Source: Mantamonas sphyraenae (taxonomy: Eukaryota; CRuMs; Mantamonadidae). From it: a DNA stretch of 64,000 nt. The notes beneath the pieces were generated by a model, which was given only the letters and a program-made list of their open reading frames with translations, searched no databases and was not told the DNA's origin. The translations under genes were made by a program, and so were the position numbers. Positions 43,301 to 55,629 of the stretch are shown one piece after another. Where the stretch lies: the NCBI GenBank assembly GCA_026936335.1, contig JAPMXV010000030.1, forward strand, positions 310,001 through 374,000. Reading direction: 5' to 3'. Numbering within the stretch: the stretch's first letter is position 1; each line of letters opens with the position of its first letter.

Positions 43301-46278
43301 AACACAATCATGCGAAAGTCGGGATGGATGGGCACGGTGGACTCTGGGTGGGCCTCCAGCAACGCCTGGTTGCTCGTGATGCGACGCCCGTCTGCAAGCA
43401 GCATTTCCCTGTCCTCCACCAGCGTTTTGATGTATCCCACCACCTCCAGTGGCGCCTTGTCGGCCTCGTCCACAATGAGGATGCGGCCGTTCTTCACTGC
43501 ACGCAGCAGCGGCGAGTCTTCCCACACAATCACGCCGTCCTTGAGAGAAGGCTGCAACGTGAGTGTTTGCACCGTTGTGTCACGGTGCAGCTGGATGTAC
43601 TCGCGTTCGCTGTTGAGAAGATGGATGAAGCGGTCGGTGAGCTTGTTCTTTCCCACTCCCTGTGCTCCAAGAAGCAGCAGGTGTGAGCCACTGCGGTAGT
43701 CCTTCAGCATGTGCTTGAGCACGCCAATGTGTTGTGGGATGTCGTAGAAGGTCACGTTGGGCACCAGCGCCTCGTTGTCTGGCTGCTTGCGTGCCATCGT
43801 AACGCCGTCGATCTCCAGAGTGCTGTCGCTCACACGAATGCTGTCTGCACTCAAATGCGCCGTCACGTCGCCTCCGCTTCTGCTGCTGCTGCTGCCCGAC
43901 GCATTCTCGATGCCATGTTTGGCTAGGATGCGGTCGAGGTACTCGCGTCCGCTCTGTGGCAGAAACTTGGCCATGCACGTGCGTGCAATCACATGGTACG
44001 TGTCTTCGGGAAACTCTTGGATGTGCTTGCTGATGCGGATGAGTTGGCGCGTGGACATGGTGATGCCGTCCAGGGAGCTGCTGGGATCGGCTGCGGCGTT
44101 GCGCAGATCCATGGCCACATTCACCACCGTCTCCAGCGTCTCGTCCTGCATGCGCGGGAACAACGAGCGCAACAGGGCCAGTTCAGTGTTGTGAGTGATC
44201 TCGGGCACCTGGTGGAAGTGGAACAGGGTCATGATTTCGCTGGTGAGCCAGTTGCGTTTCTTTGGGTCGGGACGGGCACCCGTGGCCACCACGCGGAAGG
44301 AAGGGTGCACTGGAAGCACCTTTGCATCCTTGGGCAGCGTGCCAAAGTGTTTCATGGCCGCGTATCGATCCGGACGCACCAGGCGGGTGCCGTCAAACAG
44401 CTCGAGCTCGCGATCGAGAATGAGCCTGCTCAGGAAACTCAGCTGGCCCTGTGACAGCTTGTCGATGCCGTCGAGGACGACCAAACGCCCATGGATGGCG
44501 CCATCGACCAGCGGAGTGGTCTCCCAGGTGGTGTCGCCCGTCTCGGTGGTGGTGCGTCGCTGCAGCAGATCACGCGTCGTCATATCCTTGTACAGGGACA
44601 GGGTTTCCACCTGGTAGCCTAGCTGGGCAGCAAAGTGACGAATGATGGCACTCTTGCCGCTGCCTTTGTCGCCAATGAGGCACATGTCGCGTCCCACCAC
44701 GTGATCTTGCATCATGTCGGTCAGCAGCGCACCCACCTGCTCCGTCACAATAAACTCCTCGCCTGTGCCCTCGGGTCGCACGGCAAGATTGCCGCCCGGG
44801 GCCGTCTTTGTGACGAGTGCTTCGGGCTGGGTGGTGTTTGCCTGGACGGCGGCGATGGGTTCAAAGTCGATTTGCACGCGCTTGACAGGGTCGGGCAACC
44901 ATGCGTTGAGGGGAAGGTCGGTATCAACGTCGTGGGCTTTCACAGTGCGCACGGTGTACGTTTGTTCCAGGCCGTCGGAGTTGGGACGCGCGAAAAAGTC
45001 GAGTTCGGTAGAGCGCATGGTGTCGAGGATGTTGTCCTGGCCCTGGAGGACGAGGGCATACGGAAACACACGAGCGACGGTACGACGTGCGTGGACGTGT
45101 GGAAAGTGGACCATGAGTTGTACGGCAGCACTGACACCATTCTCGGGAAAGTAGGGCAACTTGATGGAGCCGTCGTCTTCGATGGCCCGCATGGATTCGG
45201 CAAAGGCCACCATGTCCTGCAACTGTTGCTGGTCCAGCATGCGTGCATGTTTGTCGCCCTGCTGGGCCAACCTTCCGTGCATGTAGGTTTGCATGACGTG
45301 CAGCTGGTCGAGTTGCGATTCCACAGCCGGAGGACCCACGTTGCGTGCCTGGAAGCGTGAACGAAGAGGCGGATCCAGCGGGTTTCCTTCGAACCTTGGC
45401 GTGGGAAGGCCCAGGGCAATGATTCGAAAGTCGGGGTGAACGCGGATAAGGTTCAGGGCGGCCATCTCTTCGGGGCTGTGCGTGCGAAGCAGTTCGTCGT
45501 AGCGCACACTGTCCATGAGGAAGTGACCATCGTCCAGGGTCATTTCCCGGTTTTCCAGCAAGTTGTTGAGCGCAGGCAGCACATTGCGTTCCGCCTTTTC
45601 GATGCCGTCGACCACGAGGATGCGTCCGTTCACGGCAGCGCGCACGGCACTCTGATCCAGGTAGGTTGCCGTGCCGCCGAGAATCTCCCTGCGCTGCTTG
45701 AGGTCCGGCTCGCTGGTGTCCCGCGACACAGACACAAACTCCATCTCTCGTTGCGTCAATTCGCAGAAGCGCATGGCCAGATGGCGTCGGTAAGGCCCCG
45801 GCGGGCCGATGAGAAAAATGTCCTGCGCCAGCAGGTCCTTCTGCATCATCCAGCGCAGGTGCATCAGTTGCTCCTCACTCTCCCAGCCCTGGAAGGGTTT
45901 GTGGTGAAGAAAACGAGTGATGCCATCGGCGTCGTCGACGCTGACCAGCTGCAGGTGGGATACTGGGTCGTGGGCCGCGCCTGCCAGTCCCCACGGCACC
46001 AGATCAAGGTGTTCCGGAGCACGCAGGGGCTTGGAAATGTCACCCAGCACCACACGGTCTGCAGTGGAAGAGACCAGCGGGGATTTCTCTGAGGATGACG
46101 GAGCAGAGGTGGCCATGGCGCGAGTCAGGACCCATTGCGGGTGAGTGACTGGCTCCGACAGGCCCTGGGACAGGGAGGCAGTGAGCATGCGGTTGGCAGC
46201 CAACACGCTTTGGTCCCTGCGCCAATGGGGCGTGGTGTGGGACAGGACATGGGCCACACGTCTTCGGCACTGGCTCAT
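40302..46278 (-). CDS. VWA8: VWA8, mitochondrial MIDAS-AAA ATPase
   Basis: About 1,991 aa once one extra base is removed near 42834-42836 (a GGG run on the plus strand), where the frame jumps without a splice site; the total length then divides by three. The N-terminus (MSQCRRRVAHVLSH) is Arg-rich and acid-free, fitting mitochondrial import. Three dynein-like AAA modules follow: GPPGPYRRHLA with SRDTSEPDLKQRREI (the same P-loop variant as animal VWA8), GDKGSGKSAI, and GAQGVGKNKL with a Walker-B LIVDEADKAP. A beta-rich middle and an NQWMGGTGGADTAGLGG loop lead to a C-terminal von Willebrand A domain with the MIDAS motif DISGSM. The VWA8 family is mitochondrial with ATPase activity and poorly defined substrates. 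Divergent from the JmjC gene over 52 bp. Confidence 0.95.
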
Positions 46279-46330
46279 GAGGGGGCCGGGATTTGTGTGT
46301 GTGCGCTGAGGCGGCAAACTCGACACCGTG
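46279..46330. promoter_or_regulatory. 52-bp divergent start-to-start region
   Basis: Separates the ATGs of VWA8 (minus) and the JmjC gene (plus). Any core promoter here must serve both directions or extend into coding sequence. No TATA box or initiator is recognised. Confidence 0.35.
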
Positions 46331-47656
46331 ATGCGAATTGCACAGAGTGCAGGATTGCTGCTGTGCGTGTGGTTGTGTGTCAGCATGTGTGTGGCACATG
46401 GTTTGGAGGAGAGGGCGTTTGACGCTGTGGAGGATGCTCAGAACGGGTACCAGATCGAGCGTCGAGCGAACTTGACGTACGAGGAGTTTGTGTGGAAGTA
46501 CATGGCACGCAACAAGCCGGTGATCATCACAGACGTGGTGGACAAGTGGCCTGCGTTCCAGAAGTGGACGTTGGAGTATCTGAACGAGACGCTGGGCGAC
46601 GTGGACGTGAACATGGAGTGGGGAGGGGACAAGAAGCGCAAGATGAACGGCCCGCTGCGCGACTTTGTGCGATACATGCGGGACAACAAGGATGAGATTC
46701 CCATCTACGGCGAAATGGGTGTGGGCGACTCGTTTCTGGGTAACGATGTGCGAGGCCTGCTCAACGACTTGTGGATTCCCGACTACTTTGCCGACGACTA
46801 CTTTGTCCGCTGCACACGCATGCCCAACATGAAGGTGACCTCGCGTTCGTTCTACATCGGTAAGTGACTGCGGTGGGAGCAAAGAGAGAGAGGGGAAGGG
46901 ACGGAAGGACGGGAAAGAGAGCTGTTTGGAGGCGGACAAAAGTGGAGCGAGGGGGAGGGAAGCACGAGAACGTTCTTTTTCCGCGCTCAGGGACAGAGCA
47001 CACACTGGCATGCATGCACACACTCACACTGGTGAGGCAACCATCGAGCAGGTGGACCGCGCAGTGGCATTGAGAACCACCAGGACGCGTACTCTTCGTA
47101 TGCGTGGAGCGCGCAGCTGAAGGGCAGGAAGCGTTGGAAGATGTACCCGCCCGAGATGGCACATGCACTGAACTTTGGCAAGCTGGACGTGTTCCGCACC
47201 AATCTCACCGAATACCCTGCGTTTGCATATGCCAAAGGGTATGATTTCGTGCTGGAACCCGGAGAGCTGCTGTTCTGGCACGCACCGTACTGGCACGCGA
47301 CGTACGTGCTGGAGGAGAGCATTGCGCTGAGCGAAAACTTCCTCAACTGGTTCAACTACATGGACTTCAAGAAGGAGCTGGAGCAGGACTGCGAGGGAGA
47401 GGGTGAGGAGGAAGCAGACGAACACTGCAAGATGATGCGCAGGTGCAAGCATGTTGTATGGGACCCCGAGTTTGCAAAGGGACCCAACTACACGCCGTGC
47501 AAGCGTGCCTCCAAGTACAACTACTGTGGTCTGGACCTGCCCATCAACAAGACGCTGACAAAGAAGCAGTTCAAGAAGCGGCTGGGTCGCATCCGCAAGA
47601 AGCTGGAGCAGAAGAACGCAGAGTACATGATGGAGCGAGCACAGATGGAGGGGTGA
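46331..47656 (+). CDS. Secretory-pathway JmjC (cupin_8) dioxygenase
   Basis: Exons 46331-46859 and 47052-47656 encode 377 aa; the 192-nt intron begins GTAAGT. Choosing the AG at 47051 gives phase 1 and restores YIGGPRSGIENHQD. A signal peptide (residues ~1-24) precedes a JmjC-like fold with the Fe(II) ligands HQD and, about 85 residues later, the His of PYWHATY. The 2-oxoglutarate-side signature WSAQLKGRKRWKMYPP is present. The closest general type is the small JmjC/cupin_8 hydroxylases. The signal peptide suggests an ER-lumen enzyme, as for JMJD8-like proteins, rather than a histone demethylase. The C-terminal 100 residues are Cys-containing and Lys-rich (CKMMRRCKH). There is no KDEL-type end. 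The substrate is unknown. Confidence 0.85.
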
Positions 47657-47852
47657 TGGTGGGTGCAAGGACAAGGAGACATGAAGTGGGGTGGGGTTGG
47701 AGTGAAGGACATGCGGTGGGGCAGGCAAAAAGAAACGACTGGTCTTCAGCTTGTGAGTGTGTGGGTGCTTGGGTTGATTGATGCGGGTGGCACACACACG
47801 CACGTGACCGCTGACATTGTGGAGTGGGGGGGTGCGTGTTGCGAACAGCACC

Positions 47853-49650
47853 ATGAAGGGGGGCATCTGGTTTCCAAATGCAGAGGAGAAGAAGGTGTTG
47901 GACGCGACAAGCGAGTACCTGATCTCCAGCGATTGGGCGCTGAACATGCAGATCGTGGATGACATCAACCAGGACGGATCCAAGTCGTAGGTTTGTGTGG
48001 GGGAGGACACGCGGGCAGGCAGCGATGGGAGGTGGATGGGAAGAGGGCCTGCGGAAGATGAATTCGCCGGAGCAAACTCGAAAAAGTTTCGGCACGCGGC
48101 TGACACCACAAGGGTATGGGTTGCCTTTGGGACGGGTACGACACACAGACAAACATACGTCAAGGCAATCCGCAAGCGCATGAGCAACAGCGATGACAAG
48201 ATCGTGCTGCTGGCTCTGAATGTAGGTTGCGAGGGCCGTGTCGGGAGGTTTCCCTTTGCGACGCGGAACGGAAAACGGCCGAGCCGATTTTGACGAGATA
48301 GAGCCGAGACTGACATGGATGGGAATGGGCCCCACGTGTGGTCTGGTACACACGGGATGGATGCGATGGGGACACAGCTGTTGGAGGCGCTTGTGATGAA
48401 TTGCGGGTTTGAGCTGCACCAGAAGGTGGCGACGAAGGACGTGATGACGGAGCTGACGAAGCAGGGCAAGAAGAACGCATCGCGCAGCGTGCGGGAAAAG
48501 GCACTTACGCTGATTCAGCTGTGGGGTGAGGGGTTCCGTCCGCAAATCAAGGAGTTGCCGTGGTTCGTGAAGGCGTACGAGGACCTGAAAATCGAAGGGG
48601 TGGAGTTTCCGGAAATGGACCTGGAGACGAAAGAGGCGCTGTACACAGCCAGCTCCGCATTGACGGAGAATCTGGGCACATCAAGCACCAGCACAAGCCA
48701 CAGCGGACATGGAGGCAGCCAGTACGATGCAGACGAAGAGTACGCACGTCAGTTGGCGGCGCAAGAAGAGCAAGGTGGACAGCAGAGTCAGGGTCATCGT
48801 CGCACACAGCCACAGACTTCATCGGTGTACCGTGCCCAACCAGCACCACAGGCACAGGGAGGTCAGCAGCCTGTGTTGCAACGGTTCATGGGTGAAGACG
48901 GGCGAGTGTACGAGGCGTGGGTGATGCCAGCACAACAGCAGCAACAACGCGTGCAGCAGCAGCAGCAGCAGCAGGTACAGCAGCAGGGGATGATGCAAGG
49001 AGGTGTCTCGGGAGGGGGCCAGAGTGCAGAGGTGCAGAAGGCCAAGTTCAAGCAAGACCTGGAGGTTGTGCGGAACAATTGCACACTGTTGTACGACATG
49101 TTGAGTGCCGTGGACCAGGAGAACGGAGAGAGTGTGGAATCGAACGACATGATTGCACCGATTGCGGTGCAATGCGAAGGAATGCTGAAGAAGCTGCAGG
49201 CAGTGATTACAAGCGGGGTGCAGTTGGACGAAGAGATGTTCTCGATGGTGTTTAGCAACGTGGATGCACTGAACACGGTGCTGGGTTACTACCAACAGAT
49301 GCGCCAAGGCCAACAGGTTGTGTTGGTGCCGTTGGATATGAGCACGGACGACGGAGGGGAGGGTGAGGTGAATGAGGCTCAGGAGGAGGGAAACGCAGAC
49401 GGCGACGACGACGAGGGAGGATTGGTTGATCTGCGCAACACAGGAAACAGTGCGTCGGCAAACAACAGCAGTGGTTTGGATAAGGAGGAGTCGAGCGAGG
49501 CCATGTTGATCTCGTTTGAGTCGGAAAGCACGGGCAGCGGCAACGGCAGCGGCAACAACAACGACAACAGCAACACAGCAACAAGCACAGCTGGTGCGAT
49601 GGCAAACCCACTCGACGGACTGTTTGGCGCGCCTGCTCAAAGCGCAACGA

Positions 49651-49683
<33 letters not shown>

Positions 49684-50074
49684 CAGCACGAAGAGTGGGA
49701 ACCTGGAAGCGGAGGACGACGAGGCGGATCTGCTGGGTGGGTTTGGCAACAGCTCCGCACCGAGCAGCACCAACACAGGCACAAAGACCACCGCAGCGCC
49801 GGCAAAGAAGCGCCTGGACGAAGAGGACGAGGACGAGGACGATGGATTTGACGCGTTGGTGGCGACGAGGCACAACGATCGCAAGGCATCCCCGAGCAAG
49901 AAGGAAAAAGAAGAGGAGGTGATTTCGGATGTGGACGACGACGAGTTTGATTCGCTGATCAGCAGCAGGCTGGGGGGAAGCGAGGTGACGGCAGGTGCAG
50001 ATGAGGATGACCTGGAGGACGACGAGTTTGACAACTTTTTCGCAGAGCGCAGCGGCAGCGGGGTGAACAAATGA
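47853..50074 (+). CDS. TOM1/GGA-like VHS-GAT endosomal sorting protein
   Basis: Three exons: 47853-47986, 48149-48221 and 48378-50074. Both introns have GTAGGT donors and exact phases, assembling a VHS domain (VLDATSEYLISSDWALNMQIVDDIN ... IRKRMSNSDDKIVLLALN ... LLEALVMNCGFELHQKV). A Gln-rich linker follows, then a GAT three-helix bundle (~49026-49310: AKFKQDLEVVRNNCTLLYDML ... LDEEMFSMVFSNVDALNTVL). The tail is acidic and Asp/Ser-rich, ending DNFFAERSGSGVNK. A single missing base near 49645, at the edge of an ACG repeat, shifts the frame; correcting it yields 634 aa. TOM1-family proteins bind ubiquitinated cargo and clathrin on endosomes. No FYVE finger or gamma-ear domain is seen, which favours TOM1 over Hrs or GGA. 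Confidence 0.88.
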
Positions 50075-50191
50075 GCAACCACATTGAGCAAATGGAACAA
50101 ACGTTTGGTGGAGATCGTGATGGCACTTGGTTGGTCGTCCAGACTGGGGTAAGGATGCGCAGGCGCAAGCAAAGAAGCACAGAGCTGAGCG

Positions 50192-51627
50192 ATGGCCGAT
50201 TGTTTGCCGGTTGTGGACGGCTACAAGGTGGATGAGTTTATTGCGGCAACATTTTCGGACTGTGTATACACCCCCAAGGACTATGCGAGCTTTGTGATTG
50301 GCATGAGCTCGATCCTGTGCTGGATGGTGGCGCAGCTGCCGTGAGTTTGCGGGTCGTGTTTGGGCGCGCGCATTGTCGCAAAGTGTCGCTGCGCGACAGA
50401 GACTGACACAGACAAGGATGCACACGTGACACTCGCTGATGACACGCGCATGAACGAAACGACACACGGGGCATATATGCATGCTGTGGATGCTCGTGCA
50501 ACGCAGGCAAATTTACAAAAACTGGCGAAACGGGCGAGCGGACGCACTGAGTCTAGGCTTCCTTCTTGAGTGGCTTGCCGGCGACGTGACAAACCTGCTT
50601 GGTTGCATTCTGGACAGGCAATTGCCCACACAGGTAGGTGGCAGGGGGAAACGTGCATCACACACGCACATGAGCATGCGCAGGAGCCGTGTGTGTGCGT
50701 CCGGGTGTCGCGTCCGTGAGCTGACGCTTTTTGGCGCATCCACGCGCACAGACTTTCACGGCGATGTACTTTGTGTTTATTGATATGATTCTGTTTACGC
50801 AGTATCTGTACTACCAGCTGAACTGCAAACGAGATAGCAGTGCCTCGGTGGAGTACAAACCAGTAAAGGGGGTGCCGCGCAGGAGCACGCAAGAGACGGA
50901 CCAGCTGCTGGGAGCCAAAAAGGGCTCATTAGGCTCCACCGATCGGGAATACGGCTCATCTGGCACATCTCCAGGACGCAATACGCGCAGATCGCCGTCG
51001 CTGGACGATGCGTCCGTGAACGGGGGCGATGCAACGGGTCCGGGCAACGCAAAGGTGCTGATGGTGGCTCTGTGTGTGGGCCTGTGCATGGCACAGGGAC
51101 TGGGAGCCATGGGGAGCAAGAGTGTGCACACTGTGGGAGGGGTGTCTGGTCTGCAGCAGCAGCAGCAGCAGCAAATTGGGGCGGCTGGTACTGGTCGCGT
51201 GCTGACGGAGTTTCCGTACTTGCCCAAGGGAGAGGACAATGCCAAGTTGCAAGAGGTGGGCAAGTTCATTGGGTATGTGTCCGCAATGTTCTATCTGCTC
51301 AGTCGTATGCCGCAGATCTATCGCAACTACAAGCGCAAGAGCACAGAGGGGTTGGCCATTCTCATGTTTGTCATGGCCGTCCTGGGCAACACCACATACG
51401 CACTGGGCATTGTGCTGCGCTCGATCGAGCCGGATTACATCCTGGGCAAGCTGCCCTGGCTTCTGGGGTCTGTGGGCACCCTCCTGTTTGACTTTACCGT
51501 CTTTCTCCAGTTCCAATGGTACAAGAAGAAGGGCACGCAGGGCATCTACGAGGTCGTCGACACTGATTCGGACATGTCGCTGGACAGCAGTGAGGATGCC
51601 GAGGAGGAGTGGGCGAGGACTGTCTAG
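50192..51627 (+). CDS. PQ-loop membrane transporter (SLC66/Ypq-like)
   Basis: Exons 50192-50340, 50507-50633 and 50752-51627 give 383 aa. The introns (GTGAGT and GTAGGT donors) lie in the first PQ-loop repeat, and splicing restores VAQLPQIYKNWRNGRADALS. The second repeat reads LSRMPQIYRNYKRKSTEGLA. Seven hydrophobic segments are expected in the usual 3+1+3 arrangement, with an ~85-residue Ser/Gly-rich cytosolic loop between them. The C-terminus is acidic (DTDSDMSLDSSEDAEEE) and might hold a sorting signal. Members of this family export cationic amino acids or cystine from lysosomes and vacuoles. Two intact PQ motifs and length fit the PQLC2/Ypq1 branch, but the substrate is not fixed by sequence. 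Confidence 0.88.
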
Positions 51628-51660
51628 GAGAGAGAAATGGAAAGCACCACCGACGCTTGT

Positions 51661-53700
51661 TCATTGCGGAATGCGCACGATCCTTGTCTTTCTGCTTCCC
51701 TGGGACCCCCCTGTCCCTGTGGAAGCACCCGTGGAAGAGGAGGTGCCGGTGCTTGTTGCCTTTTTCCTGCCATTGCTGCTGATGGTGCTCTCTTTGGCTT
51801 TCCTTGCACCATCGCGTCGATTGTTGTTGTTCGTCTCTTTGTCTTTGCCACCACCTCCTCGCTTGGATTGCTTGGATTCCTTGCGATTGCTAGCATCGCT
51901 CTTTCGCGTGGTCGTGCGACCCCTCTCTGGAGATCGATGATGCTTCTGCTTCTTTGTGTTCTGCTTCTGTGTCGTCTTCTGCTGCTGCTGGCTCTGTGTT
52001 TGTTGCTGTTCCTGCTGCATTGACACCCTCTCTGTGGTCTCAATGGCAATCTCCTGCTCGTGGATTTCCTGCAGCGATTGTTCGTACAAATCCAACGCCG
52101 TGGCCTCGTGCGGTCCGCCACCGTACATCGTTTCTGGCGCCCACGACTCCTGCATGAGCCGTTGCAGCACCAACTCCCTCTCTTTGTCTGTAAACATGGT
52201 GGAACCTGCATCGCCTGAGCTGGACTGGTCGTCGTCGCCCTCGTCCTCGTCCTCTTCATCCTCGTCATCCTCGTCACCATTCCTCATCCCGCGATGCCGT
52301 TGTCGCCGCTTGACGGTGCTTCCACCCAGAGTCTCCGTAGCGCCCCTTGCGGTGGCATTGGACAGGGGTGACCCGTCGACCACTGCCTGAGTGGTGTTGT
52401 GATACACTTCGAGTTGCATGACGAGTTCTTCGATGTGTTGCTTGGCCGCCTTGAGTTCCTGCTGCACGCTGAGCTTCTCCTCTTCCATGTCACCCAGTTG
52501 AGTGACCACTTCGCTGCGATTGGCCTCCAGTTCGTTCAATAACTTGATGAGTTGCCTGCTCTGCTCCTCCCTGTGGCGCTTGGCCTGTGTCATGCGCTCC
52601 AACTCCTCGCTGCGCTTCTCCAACGCCTCCTTGAGCTGTTCCACCTGCTCATCCTTGCCCTGCATCCCCGTCGCAAAGGTGTCTGTCTTGCTCTGCAACT
52701 CTTCAATGCGACCCGCCATCTCTCGCAGCGCCTGCGACAACTCCTGCGTTTGCCGTTCGCTGGCCGCCAACGCCGCCTCCTTGTTCATCACCGTACGCTG
52801 CATGGCATACATCTGTGTACGAAGGTTGCCCGCCTCCTGCCTCGACTGTTCCACCTCCATCTCCATGGCCACCAATTGCTTGTTCTTCCACTCCAGCTGC
52901 CCACTCCGCTCCTGGTATGCCTCGTGTGCCTCAACAAGCACCCCCACCGCCTCTGCCACTTGTTTGTTCAACGCCTTTTGTGTGTGGCTGCTCTGTCTCA
53001 CACGCGCTGCCAGCTGTGCCATCACACTCTCCGTGTTGTTGCCTGCGTGCACCCGCGTCGTGTGGCTGTTGTCGTCAACATCCTCATCATCCTCATCCTC
53101 GTCTTCTCCTTGCTCATCGTGATCCTTCCCTCCACCACTGCCCCTGCTGCTGCTGGAAGTGTGGTGCTTCCATGTGTCGGTGATGCTGTGGACGGTGTCG
53201 TGGAAGTGGTGGTGTGCGGCAAGGACCACGTCGAGGGCGCGTTGGGTTTGGCGGTTGGTGGCACGCATACGCTTCTGCTCGTCCTCCAGCGACTTTACAC
53301 GTTCGTACAACAGACGATTCTCACACACCAATGCCACCAGATGCTTGGCATTGGCCATGGCCGGTCCAGAGCTGCTGTGGAAGCTTGCGGTTAACCCGGC
53401 GCCGCCTTCGCGCGCGTTCTCTCCTCCCCCTCCGCCGGCACTCCCGCTCTCCAACATGGGTGGTGCTGCACCCAGCTGCACATGCAGAGCAGACACCGAG
53501 GACATGGGTGAGTCCATGGTGTCATCATTCCCATGTCCCATCATGCTGCTGGCCAAACCAAAGCTGGTGGCTGCTGCTGCCTCGCCACCCACTCCTGTGC
53601 TGGCAGAGGTTGCAGAGGTCACAGACACACTGTCCCACGCAGGCTGAGGTGCCTTGCGTGGCACCTGCTGCTTGCGCAGAGGTGATGACTGGTTGCTCAT
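51661..53700 (-). CDS. Coiled-coil protein of unknown function
   Basis: Single exon, about 679 aa from the ATG at 53700 (MSNQSSPLRKQQ). It has no recognisable catalytic domain. Residues ~125-190 form a helix ending in a His-containing stretch (AAHHHFHDTVHSITDTW), then an acidic linker. A continuous coiled coil spans ~240-465 with heptad-like leucines (LEWKNKQLVAMEMEVEQ onward). A short conserved-looking segment (SWAPETMYGGGPHEATALDLYEQSL, ~535-560) is followed by a Gln-rich run and a Lys/Arg/Ser-rich basic tail. Cytoskeletal or centrosomal scaffolds often look like this, but the family is not identified. Convergent with the PQ-loop gene (33 bp) and divergent from RIB43A over 83 bp. Confidence 0.75.
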   Translation of the reverse strand: MSNQSSPLRKQQVPRKAPQPAWDSVSVTSATSASTGVGGEAAAATSFGLASSMMGHGNDDTMDSPMSSVSALHVQLGAAPPMLESGSAGGGGGENAREGGAGLTASFHSSSGPAMANAKHLVALVCENRLLYERVKSLEDEQKRMRATNRQTQRALDVVLAAHHHFHDTVHSITDTWKHHTSSSSRGSGGGKDHDEQGEDEDEDDEDVDDNSHTTRVHAGNNTESVMAQLAARVRQSSHTQKALNKQVAEAVGVLVEAHEAYQERSGQLEWKNKQLVAMEMEVEQSRQEAGNLRTQMYAMQRTVMNKEAALAASERQTQELSQALREMAGRIEELQSKTDTFATGMQGKDEQVEQLKEALEKRSEELERMTQAKRHREEQSRQLIKLLNELEANRSEVVTQLGDMEEEKLSVQQELKAAKQHIEELVMQLEVYHNTTQAVVDGSPLSNATARGATETLGGSTVKRRQRHRGMRNGDEDDEDEEDEDEGDDDQSSSGDAGSTMFTDKERELVLQRLMQESWAPETMYGGGPHEATALDLYEQSLQEIHEQEIAIETTERVSMQQEQQQTQSQQQQKTTQKQNTKKQKHHRSPERGRTTTRKSDASNRKESKQSKRGGGGKDKETNNNNRRDGARKAKESTISSNGRKKATSTGTSSSTGASTGTGGSQGSRKTRIVRIPQ

Positions 53701-53783
53701 GCGGTGCGGTTGGCAAGCGGGATTTTTGGCGTCGCCCGGGCGCGCAACGCAACACGCACACACACACACCACTCACCTTCTTC

Positions 53784-55484
53784 ATGGCATCGTTCGCATC
53801 GCGGGGACAAATCCCTCCGGAGGAGAAGGAGGCCAAGGCCATCGAGCGACGCAGGGCGCTGGAGGAAGAGCGCAAGAAGCGCATCTTCAACGCACGCGTG
53901 CGTACAACGGGCAAGGATGTGGATGCGCTCAAGGCGCAGATGGACGAAAAGGAGGCCCAACGCAAGGCTGAGCTCGACGAAGAGGCCGCCTGGCAGCGTC
54001 AGCTTGAACACAACGAAAAGTTCATGGCCCGACGCGAGGCACAGATCAACCTTCAACGCAAGAAGCTGGAGGACGGTGCGTTTTTGCCGCGGCAGGAGGT
54101 GGATGATGATTGGAAGAGGCACCGTTGGACGTTTTGCGCCTGGGAACACGCCGCATGGACCGTATGCCTCGTGAGAATATGCACTCACATTCACGCACGC
54201 ACATTGGCATTGGATTGGGACGCCCACAGAGACGCGAGCATACAACCTGCAGCTGAGCCAGGCCAAGGCAGAGGAAAAGCAGCGCGAAGCGGAGATGGAA
54301 GTGCAGGTGCGTTGTCGTTGTTGAGCGGTACACAGTCCACAGCACCACACAGAGGGCAAGAAAACACACGCACAGCCTGCACATGCAGCCTGTGGTGGTC
54401 ACCGTGGCATTCATGAGGCATGGTGGCCACCACATGGCCGTGTGCAGAGCAAGCGGAGGCGTTGCTCGCGCGCCTTAACGGCTACTTGAGGCCGTTGATC
54501 GCCGCACACACGCTGACACACACATCCTTGGCACGGCTCGTCACACGTACACACTCATGCACACGTGGGACACGTCCACTTTCTGTTTGCGGTGATCCCG
54601 TCAGATGGAACAGCTGCAGATCACGTCGGGCTCCGTGAGCGGAGGCACAGCCTTTGACGGCGAGGATCCCGAGTTTGAGACGCGGCAGAAGGCCCAAGCG
54701 GCCCAGCTGAAGGAATGGGCTGACCAAGTGGCCGCCGAGAAGCTGTTGCTGCAGCGCCAGGAGGAGGAAGAGCAAGCGTACGTCGTAAAAGCAGAACGGA
54801 AGGGGGAGGGGGAGTGTGAGAGTGTGTGTTTTGTCGAATGATCAACGGCAGCGCACTTCCCAACTCACACTTCACACTTCACACTTTACACATCACAGGC
54901 GGTATGAAGAGCAGCAGAGGCAGCTTGAGCGCCGACGTGCACAGATGGAGGCGGAGCGTACGCGTGCACAGCTGGAACTGAGTGCACAGACGCGTGAGTA
55001 CAACCTGTGGCTGGCAGAACAGAAGAAACTGCGGGAGCAGCAGGAGAGGGAGGAGGAGGAGGCACGTGCACAGGCACAGCTGGAGGAGGCACAGCGTTCT
55101 GCGCTGTTGACAGAGAGCACGCAGCAGAGTGCCCTGGGTGAGGGCCGCGTGGTGCCGTACGACTACAAGGGCATGACGGTGGACCAGATTGCGGCCATCC
55201 GTGAGGAAAACCTGCGTTTGATGGAGGAGAAGGAGGCGCAGCGCAAGGCGGAGGAGGAGGAGGAGCGTCGCTGGCTGGAACAGTCGATGCACTTCAACGG
55301 CCTCGTCACAAAGTCGGTGGCCACCCAAAACCTGCGCCGCAAGCAGAACGTGCGCGAAGTCAACGAGACCAACCAGAGGCTGGCACAGCAGCACTACGAT
55401 CGTCAGAACTACGAGGCCAACGTGTTGTACAAGAACGAGATCGACTCCTCCTTCTACGACAAGTTCAACACCACCACCCGATGA
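53784..55484 (+). CDS. RIB43A flagellar doublet protofilament-ribbon protein
   Basis: Four exons: 53784-54075, 54230-54306, 54605-54777 and 54899-55484. The introns (GTGCGT, GTGCGT, GTACGT donors) have matching phases and give 375 aa, the usual RIB43A length. The N-terminus shows the family signature AIERRRALEEERKKRIFNAR followed by VRTTGKDVDALKAQMDEK. The remainder is one long charged alpha helix with blocks such as NLRRKQNVREVNETNQRLAQ near the C-terminus. RIB43A runs along the partition of axonemal doublet microtubules and is found in organisms with motile cilia or flagella, so the organism is flagellated at some stage. It is the most intron-dense gene in the window. Confidence 0.93.
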
Positions 55485-55629
55485 AGCAAACACATTGCAA
55501 GCAGACGCATCATCACACCCACCACACATGACACTCATGACACTCATGACAACACCAGCAATGCAAAATTCAATGCCGATGCACGCGTGTGTGCGCAGAT
55601 GCACACAACCACACTCGTCTCGTCTTGCA

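Noticed and set aside
47663-47962. 99-aa open frame overlapping the TOM1-like start
   Set aside because: The VHS domain is encoded in another frame over the same bases, with splice sites that fit; this frame has no recognisable content.
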